A stretch of 64,000 nucleotides of DNA from CAVVIO01 sp963748095. GTDB lineage: Bacteria; Bacteroidota; Bacteroidia; Bacteroidales; UBA10428. Each line of letters starts with the position of its first letter. Position 1 is the first letter of the stretch. The notes below the pieces were generated by a model. The model saw only the letters and a program-made list of their open reading frames with translations. It was not told the DNA's origin and searched no databases. The position numbers and the translations under genes are program-made. Below, in pieces: positions 44,801 to 54,414 of this stretch. The DNA is taken from contig CAVVIO010000037.1 of assembly GCA_963748095.1 (NCBI GenBank), positions 1-64,000 on the forward strand, in the 5' to 3' direction.

Positions 44801-45685
44801 TTATTGTGTTAAAAAATATATAGCGAATAGTGACATAACAATTCCTGTTGCGTTCAGTATACTGATTTTTTCCTTAAAAAACAAAAAACCGGTAATAACA
44901 GATACTATCACGATTCCCATATTGTTCAGGGCAAATATGGATGAACTTTCTAAGAAAATATTGGTGTCTCTATTAAGATTTAGTGTTTTTACCAGGAAAT
45001 AGACTGAACCAAGATTTGCAAGTCCCAGCGTAAAACCTGCCAGTAAAACCTTTTTTTTCATTAGATCAGTTATGCTTATTTTTCGGATAATAGAAATGAT
45101 AATACCGATTAAGGCCGATATTGTAAAAAGGAAAGCGGTAAATGAAATGGTATTTTTATCGGTAATAAAGTTATATTGTGCATACTTTACAAGGGAATCG
45201 ACCAGTCCCATACCAATAAAAAGTACTATGGGAAGATAGAAATACTTAAAATCTTTTTTCCCGGTCGGTCTTTTCTTATAGATAGTCAGAAAAACTGCAA
45301 TTAAAGTCAGGCCAATACCAGATAAGGTAAGGATGTCGGGCCGGTCGTTCCGGTCGATGGATATCGATAGGATGACAGGGAAAATTACCGACATTTTGCT
45401 GGAAATAGTTGTAACCACTATTCCGGACTGCCTTGTAGTCAGACCAACAATATAGAACATAACGATAAAGAATACCCCTATTATAAGTGCCAGGATTATT
45501 CCCGGTAAATTAAATTCGCTGAAAAATGGAGCACCGGTAATTATTAAAACAGCATAACTGGTAATTGCAGCAACAATGTAATTAACGACAATAACCTGGA
45601 AGATCAGATTCTTATGTTGTCCAACAAGTTTAAATACTACAAATATAACAGTTGATACCAGTATGCTTAATAGCAGATAAATCAT
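44801..45685 (-). CDS. EamA/DMT family transporter
   Basis: 294 residues made of about ten hydrophobic segments in two similar halves, the plan of drug/metabolite transporters (MIYLLLSILVSTVIFVVFKL, IILALIIGVFFIVMFYIVGL, VILSISIDRNDRPDILTLSG, ILNATGIVMSLFAIYFLT). Substrate cannot be told. Located between the dnaA terminator and yigZ. Confidence 0.85.
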   Translation of the reverse strand: MIYLLLSILVSTVIFVVFKLVGQHKNLIFQVIVVNYIVAAITSYAVLIITGAPFFSEFNLPGIILALIIGVFFIVMFYIVGLTTRQSGIVVTTISSKMSVIFPVILSISIDRNDRPDILTLSGIGLTLIAVFLTIYKKRPTGKKDFKYFYLPIVLFIGMGLVDSLVKYAQYNFITDKNTISFTAFLFTISALIGIIISIIRKISITDLMKKKVLLAGFTLGLANLGSVYFLVKTLNLNRDTNIFLESSSIFALNNMGIVIVSVITGFLFFKEKISILNATGIVMSLFAIYFLTQ

Positions 45686-45710
45686 TTGTTAGTTTTTCAA
45701 TTTACTGGTT

Positions 45711-45748
45711 AAAAAAAACAGGTTCAATAAACATTGAACCTGTTTTCA
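45711..45748 (-). terminator. Intrinsic terminator after dnaA
   Basis: ACAGGTTCAAT and ATTGAACCTGT form an 11-bp stem with a short loop (AAAC); on the minus strand a run of eight T follows. It lies about 23 bases beyond the dnaA stop. Confidence 0.85.
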
Positions 45749-45770
45749 TTAATTTCATAGCCGGATAATA

Positions 45771-47192
45771 TTAAAACTTAAGTTTTTTCTCAATGTCTTC
45801 AATTTGAATTCTGAATTGCCGGTCCGTATCCATCAGGTTGTTTACTGTTTTACAGGCGTGTAGCACGGTAGCATGATCTTTACCCCCGATTTGGGAACCA
45901 ATAGTTGCCAAAGATGATTTAGTGAGATTTTTCGAAAAATACATGGCAACCTGTCTGGCCTGAACGATCTCTCTTTTCCTTGTTTTCGACTGGATTAACT
46001 CCACTCCGATATCAAAGTAATTGCATACCACTTTCTGAATATAATCGATAGAAACTTCGCGTTTTGTATTTTTAATAAGTTTGTCAATCATCTCTTTGGC
46101 AAGATCGAGTGTGATTTCCCGTTTGTTAAGGGTCGATTGTGCCAGAAGCGAAATGAGGGCTCCTTCGAGTTCCCGTATATTATCGGTAATATGTGTGGCA
46201 ATGTATTCTATTACTTCGTCAGGGATTTCAATACCGTCTTTATAAATCTTTTGCCGCAGGATAGCAATACGTGTTTCATAATCGGGTATCTGAAGATCGG
46301 CTGAAAGTCCCCATTTAAACCGCGAGAGCAGCCGTTGTTCAAGTCCCTGCAATTCTACAGGGGGTTTGTCGGAAGTAAGAATAAGCTGTTTTCCGGATTG
46401 ATGTAAATGGTTGAAAATATGAAAGAAAGTATCTTGTGTTTTTTCTTTACCGGCAAATTCATGCACATCGTCAATAATCAGTACATCGATCATTTGGTAA
46501 AAATGCAGGAAATCATTTTTAGTATTGTTACGTATCGATTCTACAAACTGGGTTTGAAATTTATTGGCATTCACATAAAGAACAGTTTTTTCCGGAAATT
46601 TTTCTTTCACTTCAATTCCAACTGCCTGTGCCAGATGGGTTTTACCTAATCCGGAATCCCCATATATTAATAATGGATTAAATGCTGTTCCGCCGGGGTT
46701 ATTAGCTACTGCATAACCGGCAGACCTGGCCAGCCTGTTGCACTCCCCCTCCACAAAATTATCAAATGAATTTTCAGGATTTAACCGTGGATCAATGTTT
46801 AATTTTTTAATTCCCGGAATAATAAAGGGATTTTTAATTGAATTTTCTTCCGTGTCGAGTGGAAAAGATACAGGCCTGTTTTTTATATCAGTTTGATTTT
46901 TAGCAGGCAATTTAACAGTATAAGGACTGGGATTGCTGAACCCATTATTTTCCATAACAACGCTGTATTCGAGCTTTGCATCAAAACCTAACTCTTTTCT
47001 TAAGGTTTTACTGATAATTTCAATATACTTTTCTTCGAGGTATTCATAGAAAAACGGACTCGGTACCTGAATGGTTAATACATTTTTTTCAAGTTTTAAG
47101 GGGACGATAGGCTCAAACCAGGTTCTGAAACTAATTGAGGGTACGTTGTCCTTAATAATTTTTAAACAATTATTCCAAACCTCCTTATGCAT
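45771..47192 (-). CDS. dnaA: Chromosomal replication initiator protein DnaA
   Basis: 473 residues with all four domains: N-terminal domain I (VWNNCLKIIKDNVPSISFRTWF), a linker, AAA+ domain with Walker A GDSGLGKTH, Walker B VLIIDDVHEF and LEQRLLSRFKWGL, and the DNA-binding domain IV with the signature ATIGSQIGGKDHATVLHACK. Binds DnaA boxes at oriC. No dnaN or gyrB lies nearby, which is common in Bacteroidota. Confidence 0.98.
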   Translation of the reverse strand: MHKEVWNNCLKIIKDNVPSISFRTWFEPIVPLKLEKNVLTIQVPSPFFYEYLEEKYIEIISKTLRKELGFDAKLEYSVVMENNGFSNPSPYTVKLPAKNQTDIKNRPVSFPLDTEENSIKNPFIIPGIKKLNIDPRLNPENSFDNFVEGECNRLARSAGYAVANNPGGTAFNPLLIYGDSGLGKTHLAQAVGIEVKEKFPEKTVLYVNANKFQTQFVESIRNNTKNDFLHFYQMIDVLIIDDVHEFAGKEKTQDTFFHIFNHLHQSGKQLILTSDKPPVELQGLEQRLLSRFKWGLSADLQIPDYETRIAILRQKIYKDGIEIPDEVIEYIATHITDNIRELEGALISLLAQSTLNKREITLDLAKEMIDKLIKNTKREVSIDYIQKVVCNYFDIGVELIQSKTRKREIVQARQVAMYFSKNLTKSSLATIGSQIGGKDHATVLHACKTVNNLMDTDRQFRIQIEDIEKKLKF

Positions 47193-47546
47193 TTTGGTAT
47201 ACTTTTTAGTTTTAGTAGGTTAGTCTTATATGGTGTCTTATTTTTTCTACTAGCAAGATTGTGAAAAAATAATTAAAAAAAAAATTGTTTTACTCTTGAT
47301 TTATTTAATTTAAACATATAGGTTTTATACTCAGAAATTTAAAAATTAATAAAAATTAAAATATTTTTAAAACATTAATAATCAGTTAGATTATAATATT
47401 ATTTCAATAATGGATTGTTAATTAAATGTTTAGAAAATTTTAATTAAAGTATAAATTAGAGGTAGTCCATCTTTTTTTGTTGAAAATGAAAAATCATTCT
47501 TTAAATATTAACTAAAATTTAAAGAATTAAAATTGTTAATATCTTT
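47193..47546. other. Very AT-rich intergenic region upstream of dnaA
   Basis: About 350 bases, by eye well over 75% A+T with long runs of A and T, more than neighbouring spacers. It must contain the dnaA promoter. I looked for TTATCCACA-type DnaA boxes on both strands and found none, so an origin role is not supported here. Confidence 0.45.
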
Positions 47547-48488
47547 TTACTTGTTATTTTCTTTATCTTTCTTTCCAAAAACAGAAAAATGAACATATCG
47601 TTTGGGGTGTGCATACAGATCCTTTAGTAATTGGTTCAGACTTTCCGAAGCATTTTTCAGGTTATAATATAAGGTATCATTATTTACAAGCAGACCTAAA
47701 GAACCTTCTCCGTCCTTGATCGATGCAAGTATGCTGTCAGCACTGATTAATGAACGGTTTGCGTTTGCTATCATTGTTTTTATGTTGGTCTTTGATAAAG
47801 AATCGCTTAAACTGGAAACATTATGAATAATATTTGTCAATTGTTCATTATTATTCTTAAGATTTTGAGATACACTTTTCAGATTATTCATCGATTCATT
47901 TATATCACCATTTTTGCCCAATGATTGACTTAAGGAATTGGCAACAGAACCAAAATCTTCAATTGCTTTGCGCAGGTTTTCCCTGGTTGAATCGTCAAAA
48001 ACCCTGTTAACTGAAGTTATGGATGTATCTAACGAGGTAAGCATAACTTCTGCCTTTTTAGTAAGCAAATCCAATACCCCGGAAAGCCCCTTATCAATAC
48101 CTGACAGTAAGGTATCGCCAGGAACATAATATTCATTGGAATTGCTAAATATCAGTTTCATATCCTTTGTCGATGATATCGGGCTGGAGCTGATTAATTG
48201 TGCAACAGAATTTTTTGGAATTTTTACACGTTCTTCCAACGAGAATTTGACAATAAATTTTCCTGATTTCTTATAATCGAATTTAATGGAATTAACAGAT
48301 CCCACTTTATAACCCCTTAGCGAAACAGAACTTGATTCTATTAATCCGTCGATATTGTCGTAAATGGCATAATACGAATCTCTTGGTTTGAATATGTTAC
48401 GGCTTTTTAGAAAACTATAACCCCAGATAAATAATGCTATGATAATGATGGCTATTAACCCAATTTTTGCTTCTTTATATAATTTCAT
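47547..48488 (-). CDS. MlaD/MCE family protein
   Basis: 313 residues. One N-terminal membrane anchor (IGLIAIIIIALFIWGYSFLK), then an MCE domain (YYAIYDNIDGLIESSSVSLR, GYKVGSVNSIKF), and a long coiled-coil region (about 150-290) rich in Leu, Ser and Asn. MCE proteins form hexameric rings that carry lipids across the periplasm. The ATPase and permease partners (MlaF/MlaE types) are not in this window. It follows the amidase gene by 11 bases. Confidence 0.92.
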   Translation of the reverse strand: MKLYKEAKIGLIAIIIIALFIWGYSFLKSRNIFKPRDSYYAIYDNIDGLIESSSVSLRGYKVGSVNSIKFDYKKSGKFIVKFSLEERVKIPKNSVAQLISSSPISSTKDMKLIFSNSNEYYVPGDTLLSGIDKGLSGVLDLLTKKAEVMLTSLDTSITSVNRVFDDSTRENLRKAIEDFGSVANSLSQSLGKNGDINESMNNLKSVSQNLKNNNEQLTNIIHNVSSLSDSLSKTNIKTMIANANRSLISADSILASIKDGEGSLGLLVNNDTLYYNLKNASESLNQLLKDLYAHPKRYVHFSVFGKKDKENNK

Positions 48489-48499
48489 TGTAAAAAAAG

Positions 48500-49765
48500 T
48501 TAGTTATTAATTTCTTTTAGAGCTTCATCTAATGGTATAATCTGTCCGTTTTTCAGAGCTATGATAAATGCATCAGGAAACCTGTTCTTAACCCATTTAC
48601 TATATTCTTCAACTTTGGAATAGCTATATTCTGTCCCAACGGCATACTTATAAATATTTCCCACATGAAATACTTCTACATCATTGAAATCTTTAAAAAG
48701 ATCATTGTTCAGAGGAATCACCTGACTAGAAGCAGTAATCTGAACTTTAAAAAGAATACCCTTATTATTTATTGCTGTTGAAATCGTATCCTTTGTACTG
48801 ATATTTGATACCGTATCTGAATTTTTAGCTTCAGGGACCGGAGTTTTTTCTGACAAAGTTTTTGAAGCTGATGGTGTTATTATTTTTACCGTATCTGACT
48901 TAAATACCACATTCGATGCTGGTTTGGCAAGTTCTTGAGCCAAAATAGCTTTCGATTCAACACTGTGTTTGTATTCTTTAAATGCCCTGTAAATAGCTGA
49001 TGCAATATAATCCTGGCCCTGTTCCGATGTCAGAAATCTTTCTTCATTTTTATTGGTGATAAAGCCGGTTTCCACCAACACACCGGGCATGGATGTCTGA
49101 GCAAGTACAAGAAGTCCCTGTCTCTTTACGCCACGGTCCAGCCGTTTTGCCCTGTTTTGGAATTGATCCTGCACATCGTTCGCAAAATCTATACTTTGTT
49201 TATCATATATATTTTGCATCAATTTGAAAATGATATAAGATTCGGAAGAGTTAGGATCAAAACCTTCATATCGGGTCGAATAATCATCTTCAAGCAGGAT
49301 TACAGAATTTTCACGTTTGGCTACCTCAAAATTTTCATTTTCACGGTGCAATCCCAATACCAGTGTTTCTGTGCCGTAAATAGCCGGATTAGCAAGCCCG
49401 TTGGCATGTATGGAAATAAAAAGATCGGCATCATTTTCATTGGCGATCTCAGCACGTTTGTATAGCGGAACAAATACATCAGTGGTACGGGTATATATCA
49501 CATTTACATCATTGAAATTTTCTTCAATGTACTTCCCAAGTTTTAATGCAATTGCCAGTACCACATCTTTTTCCATAGAATGTCTGCCCAACGCACCGGA
49601 GTCTTTTCCACCATGTCCCGGATCAATTACAACTGTTTTTACCTTATACTTGTCTATGCCGTCAGCATAGGCATAGAATTTGTTAATAAAAAACAGTCCG
49701 ATGCATACAAGAATAAAAAAAAGAAAACGTTTTTGGTTGAAGAAGTGTGAATTTTTTTTTTGCAT
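48500..49765 (-). CDS. N-acetylmuramoyl-L-alanine amidase (AmiC-type, Amidase_3)
   Basis: 421 residues: N-terminal signal/anchor (RFLFFILVCIGLFFINKFYAYA), zinc amidase domain with VVIDPGHGGKDSGALG, ISIHANG and PGVLVETGFITNKNEERFL giving the His, Glu and His ligands and catalytic Glu, then a low-complexity Thr/Ser/Lys linker (about 285-335) and a C-terminal SPOR-like segment (LFKVQITASSQVIPL). It cuts peptidoglycan stem peptides, probably at the septum. First gene of the amidase-MCE unit, divergent from lptD. Confidence 0.93.
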   Translation of the reverse strand: MQKKNSHFFNQKRFLFFILVCIGLFFINKFYAYADGIDKYKVKTVVIDPGHGGKDSGALGRHSMEKDVVLAIALKLGKYIEENFNDVNVIYTRTTDVFVPLYKRAEIANENDADLFISIHANGLANPAIYGTETLVLGLHRENENFEVAKRENSVILLEDDYSTRYEGFDPNSSESYIIFKLMQNIYDKQSIDFANDVQDQFQNRAKRLDRGVKRQGLLVLAQTSMPGVLVETGFITNKNEERFLTSEQGQDYIASAIYRAFKEYKHSVESKAILAQELAKPASNVVFKSDTVKIITPSASKTLSEKTPVPEAKNSDTVSNISTKDTISTAINNKGILFKVQITASSQVIPLNNDLFKDFNDVEVFHVGNIYKYAVGTEYSYSKVEEYSKWVKNRFPDAFIIALKNGQIIPLDEALKEINN

Positions 49766-49784
49766 TGAAATCTGTTTAATTTAT

Positions 49785-49792
49785 TAGCTTTG
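49785..49792 (+). promoter_or_regulatory. -7 element (TAGCTTTG) of lptD
   Basis: TAGCTTTG matches TAnnTTTG; TTTG (49759-49762) lies 22 bases upstream. This overlaps the first possible in-frame TTG codon of lptD (49790), which argues that translation begins further downstream. Confidence 0.45.
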
Positions 49793-49837
49793 CAGCTCTC
49801 GAATGTGATTCAAAATTGTACAAAAATAGCATATAAA

Positions 49838-52547
49838 TTGTTTACAAGGGTACTGAAAACTTGTTTCATTTCAACATTCATTCTGTTTTTCTTAACAGGA
49901 AACTACTCATTTGCACAGACAGATGAAATGGATTCTATTGGGAACACCCTTAATATTGCAAAAAAAAGCCTGAATGACACCCTGAAAATCGATACATTGA
50001 TAAACAAAGGATTGAGTGACACTCTTAAAACAGATACACTTGCCGGGCGATCAAAGAAACGGGAAGAAGTGCTGTCCTCAAAAGTAGAATACTCCTCCAG
50101 TGACTCAATGATTATTTCCATTAAAAACAAGAAGATGTATCTGTTTAACAACGCAGAAGTTAAATACGGTGAGATTGATCTGAAGGCTTCCTATGTTGAA
50201 TTCGACATGAAAGATAACACTGTAATAGCTAGGGGATTACCTGACAGTACGGGTAAAATGGCTGGAACACCGGTATTTACGGAAGGTAAAGAAGAATTTG
50301 AATCAGCGACATTAAAATACAACTTCAAATCGAAAAAAGGTTATATAAGTAAGGTATTTACCGAAGAGGGAGACGGTTACCTGCATAGTAGTATTACCAA
50401 GCGATTACCTAGTGGGCAAATTAATGTAAAAAACGGTAAATATACCACGTGTGATCTGGAACATCCTCATTTTTACCTGGCTTTAAGCAAGGCCATCGTC
50501 ATTCCGAATGATAAGATTATAGCAGGTCCGTCATACATGGTACTCGAAGATATTCCCCTGCCAATCATCTTACCGTTTGGATATTTTCCGAATTCTCAAA
50601 CTCGTACTTCCGGGTTAATTTTTCCTAGGTACGGGCAGGAGCAACGACGGGGATTCTATCTGCGGGGTGGGGGCTGGTATTTTGCACTTAACGATTATTT
50701 TGATTTAAGTATAATTGGTGATGTTTATTCGAAAGGTACTTTTGGCATTACAACACAATCGAATTATCGTAAACGATATAAATACAGTGGCTGCTGTTTC
50801 TTTTAATTTTGTCAGGAATAAGGTGGATGATGATCCTTTATTTGCACGAACTAAAGATTATTCTTTTACATGGCAGCATAGTCAAGACCAAAAAGCGAAT
50901 CCCACCCAGTCATTTTCAGCCAGTGTAAATATGAGTTCAACATCATATGATAAAAATCAAAGTTATAATTACCAGACGCAACTTACAAACACAAAACAAT
51001 CCAGTATTTCATTTTCAAAGAACTGGCCGGGAACTCCTTTCAATCTCTCTGCCAGTTTAAACCAATCTCAGAATAGCCGGACCAAGGTAGTGAACCTAAA
51101 TCTTCCAAGTGTTTCGTTCAATATGAGTACCATTTATCCCTTCAGGAAAAAATCGGGTTCCGGCGAATATAAGTGGTATGAGAATATAGGATTAAGTTAT
51201 TCTGCCAACCTGGAAAATCGGATAAATACGAAAGATTCTTTACTTTTTACTTCGTACACTCTTAAACATATGGATAATGGTTTTAAGCAAAATATTCCAT
51301 TTTACATTAATTTAAAACCACTTAAAATAGTAACTGTTAGTCCCAGTTTAAATTATAGCGGTGTGCTTTATACCCGTTCTATAAAGAAAAGGTTTGTTAG
51401 GGTAGGTGATATTACCCAGGGAGGAGTAGCCAGAGATACAATTATTACAGATACAATATATGGTTTGAAATATGCACAGGCTTTTTATCCTTCTATCTCT
51501 GCTTCTATCAATCCTAAAATTTATGGTATGTTTGTATCGAAAAACCCGAATTCCTATATTGAAGCAGTTCGTCATTTTATGCAACCGAGTATAGGATTTT
51601 CATTTGTTCCGGATTTAAGAGGAATAATGCCCAGTTATAAAGATACTCTTTCTTACCCTTCACCCACTGACCCAAATAAAACTATAAAAAAACCATATTC
51701 CTATTTTGATTCGGAAATATACCCACCACCTTCATTTAGCGGAAAAAGCGGAAATATCACTTTTGGCCTGAATAATAACCTTGAAATGAAAGTAAGGCCA
51801 AAGAATGATACAACAGGCAAGGCTAAAAAGATTAGCATCCTGGACAATTTAAATTTTTCAACAAGTTATAATCCTTTTGCTGATTCGCTAAGATGGTCGG
51901 ATATTTCGATGAATGGAGGTACCCGTTTGTTTAACAATAAGATCAACATCCGTTTCGGGGGGAATTTTAGTCCTTATGCAATTGATAGCAGTGGAAATAA
52001 ATACAATACGTTTGAATTTTCAAAATATGGTAAAATTGCAAGATTAACCAGAGCTAATATCAGCATGGGGATGTCATTTTCTTCAGCAGCAGGTAAGGAT
52101 AAACAGAATAAAACTAATTCCCAGCAAGACCAGCAACAAACAGATGCCCGGTTAAATCCTGAAGCAGGAACCGATATTTCGAGTGAAAATGATGTCTATG
52201 GCAACTATGTTGATTTCAAGATTCCCTGGAGCTTTCGGATAAATTATAACTGGACATATAGTAAATCTGCCTATAAAGCTTCTTTTCAAAACTCGATCAG
52301 TTTATCCGGGGATTTTAGTCTTACTCCAAAATGGAAAATCGGTGCAAATTCCGGCTACGACTTCATCGCCAAAAAAATTGTCTCTACCAATTTAAGCATA
52401 TATCGCGACCTGCATTGCTGGCAAATGAATTTTTCCATGGTACCATTCGGATATTATAAAAGCTATTCGTTTACCATCAGGGCAAAAGCTGCCCTACTGC
52501 AGGATCTTAAAATTGATAAGAAAGGTTCCTGGTACGATAATTACTAA
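49838..52547 (+). CDS. lptD: LPS-assembly protein LptD (Bacteroidota type), frameshifted
   Basis: Outer-membrane translocon that inserts LPS in the outer leaflet. The first frame (to 50806) has a signal peptide (LKTCFISTFILFFLTGNYSFAQ) and the periplasmic OstA/LptA-like domain (YLFNNAEVKYGEIDLKASYV, KYTTCDLEHPHFYL); it ends in YKYSGCCFF. Dropping one base near 50795 restores SGAVSFNFVRNKVDD and leads into a barrel of about 580 residues. Total about 902 residues, normal. No in-frame ATG precedes the signal peptide; TTG at 49838 is my preferred start, GTG at 49805 the alternative. An essential gene is unlikely to be broken, so sequence error is likely. Confidence 0.85.
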
Positions 52548-52605
52548 TAAATTATCTAACTTAGTTAGATAAAATAATGAAAAGAAATTAGTTTAATCAA
52601 TCGTC

Positions 52606-52980
52606 ATGAAAAAAATTATTTACACTGAAAAGGCACCGCAGGCTATTGGTCCCTATAGCCAGGCTGTTGAAAAGAATGGCATACTTTATATCAGCGGTCA
52701 GATACCATTAAACCAGGAGGGGAAAATGGTGGGCGATAACATCACAGAACAAACCGGTCAGGTAATGAAAAATATTGATGCCATACTGAAAGAGGCCGGG
52801 TATACTTTTGATGATGTGGTTAAATCGACCTGTTTGCTCAAAAACATTAGCGATTTTCAGGCGATGAATGAGGTGTATGGAAAATATTATACTGATAATC
52901 CACCGGCAAGAGCAGCTTATGAGGTGGCAGCTTTACCAAAAGGGGCGCTTGTAGAAATCGAAACAATTGCCATTAAATAA
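52606..52980 (+). CDS. ridA: RidA family reactive intermediate deaminase
   Basis: 124 residues. Diagnostic segments are APQAIGPYSQAVEKNGILYISGQIPL and KNISDFQAMNEVYGKYY, ending PARAAYEVAALPKGALVEIETIA; the Arg of PARAA binds the substrate carboxylate. Hydrolyses reactive enamines/imines formed by PLP enzymes. It follows lptD by 58 bases and has its own terminator. Confidence 0.95.
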   Translation: MKKIIYTEKAPQAIGPYSQAVEKNGILYISGQIPLNQEGKMVGDNITEQTGQVMKNIDAILKEAGYTFDDVVKSTCLLKNISDFQAMNEVYGKYYTDNPPARAAYEVAALPKGALVEIETIAIK

Positions 52981-53010
52981 AAAAATGCCCCGATATCGGG
53001 GCATTTTTTA
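52979..53010. terminator. Bidirectional intrinsic terminator between ridA and rplI
   Basis: AAAAATGCCCCGAT and ATCGGGGCATTTTT form a perfect palindrome flanked by A-run and T-run, so it works for ridA (plus) and for the convergent rpsF-rpsR-rplI operon (minus). Confidence 0.9.
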
Positions 53011-53042
53011 TATTGTACTGTATCGTATCTTCTTATTTTATT

Positions 53043-53489
53043 CTATTCAGTGACAATTTCAAAGGGTATTTCTGCATAAACTTCTTTATGAAGTTTAATC
53101 TTGGCAGTATATTTTCCAACTTCTTTAATAAGCTCATCTTTGATAGAAATAGTTTTGCGTTCGATATCAAATCCTTTTTCTTTCAATGCTTCTGAAATTT
53201 GTATGGTATTTACCGAACCAAAGATTTTACCTTTTGAGCTGGTTTTTGCACCGATTGTTAATGAAACATCTTTTAATTTTTCAGCAATTGCCAATGCTTC
53301 ATTTTTTATCTTTTCCTCTTTATGTGCTCTCTGCCTTAAGTACTCTTCATGAATTTTTTTTGCAGAAGCAGTTGCATTAATAGCCATTCCTTTTGGAATA
53401 AGGTAATTTCTGGCATAGCCGTTCTTTACGCTTATAATGTCGTCTTTATCTCCTAAAGTGGGAATATCTTGTTTTAATATAATTTCCAT
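53043..53489 (-). CDS. rplI: 50S ribosomal protein L9
   Basis: 148 residues beginning MEIILKQDIPTLGDKDDIIS and VKNGYARNYLIPKGMAI, the L9 signature, followed by the connecting helix and the C-terminal rRNA-binding domain (LTIGAKTSSKGKIFGSV). Last gene of the rpsF-rpsR-rplI operon. Confidence 0.98.
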   Translation of the reverse strand: MEIILKQDIPTLGDKDDIISVKNGYARNYLIPKGMAINATASAKKIHEEYLRQRAHKEEKIKNEALAIAEKLKDVSLTIGAKTSSKGKIFGSVNTIQISEALKEKGFDIERKTISIKDELIKEVGKYTAKIKLHKEVYAEIPFEIVTE

Positions 53490-53504
53490 GATGTTTCCGT
53501 TATT

Positions 53505-53774
53505 TTATTTTAACATATCAATTACGTAAGGCAGCAAAGCCAGGTGACGTGCCCGCTTAACAGCAGTGGCAACTTTACGTTGATACTTCATTGAAGTACC
53601 TGTAATCCGTCGTGGTAAGATTTTACCCTGTTCGTTCAGGAATTTCTTTAAAAATTCCGGATCCTTATAATCAATATATTTAATGCGGTTTTTCTTGAAC
53701 CGGCAATATTTTTTCTTTTTAATTTCAACCGTTGGTGGGGTTAAATATCTTATTTCAGATTGATTTTGTGCCAT
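53505..53774 (-). CDS. rpsR: 30S ribosomal protein S18
   Basis: 89 residues. Typical are KKYCRFKKNRIKYIDYKDPEF, LKKFLNEQGKILPRRITGT and VKRARHLALLPYV. It lacks the Cys-rich N-terminus of zinc-type S18; a single Cys remains. S18 binds S6 in the small subunit; rpsF lies 3 bases upstream. Confidence 0.98.
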   Translation of the reverse strand: MAQNQSEIRYLTPPTVEIKKKKYCRFKKNRIKYIDYKDPEFLKKFLNEQGKILPRRITGTSMKYQRKVATAVKRARHLALLPYVIDMLK

Positions 53775-53777
53775 GAT

Positions 53778-54134
53778 CTATTCCTCCGTTTTTTCTACTT
53801 GTTGTTGTTTCTGTCTTCTTTTCTTTTCAGCATATTCAACAGCGTATTTGTCCAATTTGAAAGTTAAAAAACGAATAACTCGTTCATCACGCCGGAATTC
53901 TGTTTCCAGTTTTTCAATAAAACTACCTTCCGAATTAAACTCAATCAGGTAATAAAAACCGGTTGATTTTTTCTGGATGGGATAGGTTAACTTTTTAAGT
54001 CCCCAGTTCTCCTCATGCACAATTTCACCACCATTACTGGTAATAAGTGCTTTAACTTTGTCAACCGCTTCCTTCATCTGGTTCTCAGACAAAACGGGAG
54101 TTGTAATGAAAACGGTTTCATAATGATTTAACAT
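53778..54134 (-). CDS. rpsF: 30S ribosomal protein S6
   Basis: 118 residues with MLNHYETVFITTPVLSENQM, ENWGLKKLTYPIQKKSTGFYYLIEF and RRDERVIRFLTFKLDKYAVEYA. The C-terminal tail is rich in Lys, Gln and Glu. First gene of the operon. Confidence 0.98.
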   Translation of the reverse strand: MLNHYETVFITTPVLSENQMKEAVDKVKALITSNGGEIVHEENWGLKKLTYPIQKKSTGFYYLIEFNSEGSFIEKLETEFRRDERVIRFLTFKLDKYAVEYAEKKRRQKQQQVEKTEE

Positions 54135-54182
54135 AAAGCTTCTAATTTTTAAAGTTTTAAATATTGTTTTTTAAACAGAGCG

Positions 54183-54214
54183 CAAAAATATCACAATTTT
54201 TTGTTCTATTCAAA
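54183..54214 (-). promoter_or_regulatory. Promoter of rpsF-rpsR-rplI
   Basis: On the minus strand TTTG (54214-54211), a 20-base spacer and TATTTTTG (54190-54183) match the Bacteroidota -33/-7 consensus exactly. The leader would be about 40 bases; I saw no clear S6:S18-binding motif in it. Confidence 0.7.
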
Positions 54215-54387
54215 TAATTGTGAGGATTTTATTTATCGGTGCTGAGTAAATGAATCAAACGTTTTATAATCAATTAATTCCAATAATAACCATTATGCGT
54301 AACTACCTGTAATATAGTTAGTAGAAGAAGATTTTCCCGGACTGTGATTCATCTCTCAAATCATAACTTATCTCTGGCATATTTTAT

Positions 54388-54395
54388 TATATTTG
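54388..54395 (+). promoter_or_regulatory. -7 element (TATATTTG) of dnaX
   Basis: Exact TAnnTTTG match 20 bases before the dnaX ATG; no good -33 box. Confidence 0.4.
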
Positions 54396-54414
54396 TCAGG
54401 AATTTGAATTTCAC

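Noticed and set aside
47193..47546. oriC upstream of dnaA
   Set aside because: AT-rich, but no DnaA boxes seen on either strand; reported only as an AT-rich spacer.
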